Shown here: one piece after another, positions 62,124 through 64,000 of the stretch
Layout: every line of letters begins with the position of its first letter
Position numbering within the stretch: the stretch's first letter is position 1
Assembly: GCA_900660155.1 (NCBI GenBank)
Contig: CABFPE010000138.1
Location: 1,260,405 to 1,324,404, forward strand
Length of the DNA stretch: 64,000 nucleotides
Reading direction: 5' to 3'
Origin: Hofstenia miamia
Lineage: Eukaryota > Xenacoelomorpha > Acoela > Hofsteniidae
Made by a program: the position numbers and the translations under genes
The notes under the pieces: generated by a model
Told to the model about the DNA's origin: nothing
Database searches by the model: none
Seen by the model: only the letters and a program-made list of their open reading frames with translations

Positions 62124-62290
62124 CACCACCATCACTGATTAAAGGGCATGGTTACAAACAGCAGAGCGCCTAATGAACTGAGTAGTCCGCACCACCAATT
62201 AAATGGCATGCTGATGAAAGGTAAGAAACGAAGTCCCAACTTTCCTTTGAGCACTCCACACTGCTGATTAAAGGGCACATGGATGAAAGA
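62124..62290 (+). repeat. Three-copy peptide-like repeat, 3' side
   Basis: Three units of about 50-60 bp share the core GATTAAAGGGCA...GGATGAA with the cluster at 58443-58585. The third unit is the best preserved (LKGTWMKE). Confidence 0.6.
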
Positions 62291-64000
62291 ATCATCAAAG
62301 GAAGGTGTAAGCAGCACTCTCACTGAAGCTGGTCAAATGCAAATGGACACTCTAGAAGGGAACCAAGAAAAAGGGGACCAACTGGAGCCCATAAGCAGTG
62401 GTTCTGAAATGGAATGCGCACCAAGCACCAGCACAAGAAGACCACTTTCAGTCACTCAAGATATGCTACATGCCCCCTTGGAGTGAACTTATTCCACTTC
62501 AGAGCAAACTCACTCTACATCAAAACAAACAAAACACTCAATTGAAAGAATCAAACAAATGTCAACAATCAATGGCAAGAAACTACATTGATACTTCATT
62601 GCTAAAACAAAAATGAAATACAATGCATATGAAAAGCTATCACCAGAAACGTGGAGACACATGAGAAAACAAACAAAAATGGATGAAATGAATCTACCAC
62701 TCATACTAGACATGGAGAATTGGCCCATGATAAACACTATAATCAGTTACCTGGAACAAATGAATAAAATGTTAAAAAGACCATACTTCAGAAGCACAGT
62801 GCATACAGTATTCAATGAAAATTTCACATTGCTCAAAGCCCAAAATATGAAATACAAACACAAAATAGCAGAGATTGAGCAAATCAACATTGACAAAGAC
62901 AACCTCACAATAATCTATATCATGAAAGATAAAGAACACACCAACAAATTCGAGAAACAACTATAAGAGATACTGCACATAGCCAAAACTACAGGAACTC
63001 AAATCATAATTGTAATGTTAACAACAAAAGAGAACCTACCAGAATTTCTACACACAATGTGCATGCAAGTACAAAATGTCTTTATCAGAGAACGTCATGC
63101 AGACAAAACTACAATCTCAGAACTTATAAAACTCAATCTCCAACTTGATTACTGGGCTGAAGTCTATAGACTGATGGTCGAACCATGGATAGCAATCAAA
63201 CTCTACCAACAAGTGAAAATGATAGAGCTAACATCCACAAACAACAATCTCAAAAAAATTACACAGCTGCACAGAAATTGCAGCCTGAACCAACGCCAAG
63301 AACACCTCAAAGAAATCCAACACACTTGGAAAGAGATGAAAATTACCAAAACAACAGAGGAACAATGACCAATCATTAACATCAAAGCCCCCACATGAAA
63401 ATATCACAAATCAATAGAGGCCACACTCCTTGAAATAAACAAATCCTACAAGCTAAATACAAAGAAAGACTTCAAATGTTACCTACTTGAAGAAACAAAT
63501 GCACCTGAAATACGATACCACACAACAATCTGGCTCCTGTCAATATATCTAACAGAAAACAAAAACCTGCTTCTACCAATATTAAGACGAACATTGAATG
63601 CAGTTGACAAAAATGAAATACCACGAAATTGACTTCTCTCTTATCAACACCATTACGAAAAACTGGTTACTGAAAGGGCTTAAAATTAGCATCGTCAGAC
63701 AAGACAGAAACCACTAAAAACCATTGAGAAAAACATACTATACATCATCAGAAAAGAAAACCCCATGTGCAAAATAACGATGGTTACAATATCAAACAAA
63801 ACAGGCATCTGCCACAATGAAATCTCTCTATTTGATGAACCCACGAAAAAATACATCTGGGGAGCAACCTCTGAAACAAGACTCCTACAGGTAGAGGAAC
63901 AACCATGGCTCACAACCAAAAAACTTGTAAAAAGAAAAATGTGCAGCACCATCAACATATTCCATCAGATACAAACAAAAAGCATAGAGCAAATTACATC
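62291..64000 (+). pseudogene. Unidentified 3' coding-like region of the fossil
   Basis: This occupies the place where some Ty3/gypsy elements carry an additional (env-like or accessory) gene. The text is largely helical and lysine-rich in the first part (MKYNAYEKLSPETWRHMRKQ; two frames of 117 codons at 62613-62966 and 63015-63368). In the last part it becomes more beta-like, with Cys and aromatic residues (CKITMVTISNKTGICHNEIS near 63770). I see no signal peptide, clear transmembrane segment or fusion motif within the window, so it cannot be called an envelope. It continues past the edge and is broken like the rest. Confidence 0.45.

Larger units (their letters stand above)
55319..64000 (+). 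mobile_element. Ty3/gypsy-type LTR retroelement fossil, right end off window
   Basis: A single element in plus orientation contains a putative 5' LTR, primer site, gag, protease, reverse transcriptase, RNase H and integrase regions in Ty3/gypsy order, then an additional 3' coding-like region continuing past the window edge. The plus strand is strikingly A-rich from about 56 kb on, unlike the balanced A/T of the rest, a bias often seen in retroelements. An RT-region segment occurs twice with few differences. It is broken, with on the order of twenty interruptions. Age cannot be set because only one LTR is in view, though the conserved protein text suggests moderate rather than great age. Confidence 0.8.

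Noticed and set aside
56791-63958. Many minus-strand frames of 60-140 codons with signal-peptide-like, Ser/Phe/Leu-rich text
   Set aside because: They are antisense shadows of the A-rich plus-strand retroelement. Two are near-identical only because of the internal 436-bp repeat.
1-64000. tRNA, rRNA, CRISPR arrays and bacterial-type operons
   Set aside because: None were recognised on either strand. The repeats seen are microsatellites, transposon ends or gap artefacts.

Overview
The window reads as an AT-rich (roughly 70% A+T by eye) metazoan nuclear contig. The evidence is one spliced class A GPCR exon, interspersed hAT, Tc1/mariner, CR1-like LINE and Ty3/gypsy-type remains, (AT)n and (ATT)n microsatellites, and assembly gaps. 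Nothing looks bacterial: there are no operons, no tRNA or rRNA genes and no CRISPR array. The repeat mix fits an invertebrate, but the species cannot be fixed from the sequence.

Layout. From 0 to 24 kb the sequence is mostly non-coding: a lone Tc1-like end (311), a possible solo LTR (2986-3256), a hAT-type MITE (5182-5689), a CR1-like LINE remnant split by a DNA element (10023-12050), a minus-strand LINE remnant with a restriction-like-endonuclease type tail (13567-15560), a short inverted-repeat element (16299-16647) and a dead Tc1/mariner transposase on the minus strand (18850-19500). At 24.6-28.5 kb lies a ~3.9 kb non-autonomous hAT-like element with an exact 8-bp target duplication and a smaller hAT MITE inside it. 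The stretch 28.5-38.5 kb is nearly empty apart from an artefact-like 687-bp duplication at a one-base gap (32.5-33.9 kb) and a clean hAT MITE (34345-35145). At 38.5-45 kb are the 3' end of a LINE with an (ATT)n tail, an unidentified minus-strand coding remnant split by a small old LTR element (40463-41826, TSD CCAAA), and a minus-strand LINE with ORF1- and ORF2-like parts. At 45-55 kb the one convincing host gene piece is the first coding exon of a rhodopsin-like GPCR (51027-50746, minus).

From about 55.3 kb to the right edge the base composition changes sharply to an A-rich plus strand. This is a degraded Ty3/gypsy-type element with a tRNA-Arg-like primer site, gag, protease, RT, RNase H and integrase regions, a short peptide-like repeat on both sides of pol, and an unidentified extra coding region at its 3' side that runs off the window. 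It is a fossil with on the order of twenty breaks.

The genes do not form a pathway. The window is intergenic or intronic DNA shaped by nested transposon insertions. The observations most worth following are the TSD-supported nested elements, the repeat module and 3' region of the Ty3/gypsy fossil, the split unidentified pseudogene, and the three gap-flanking duplications, which are probably assembly artefacts or uncollapsed haplotypes. All alignments and identities here were made by eye.
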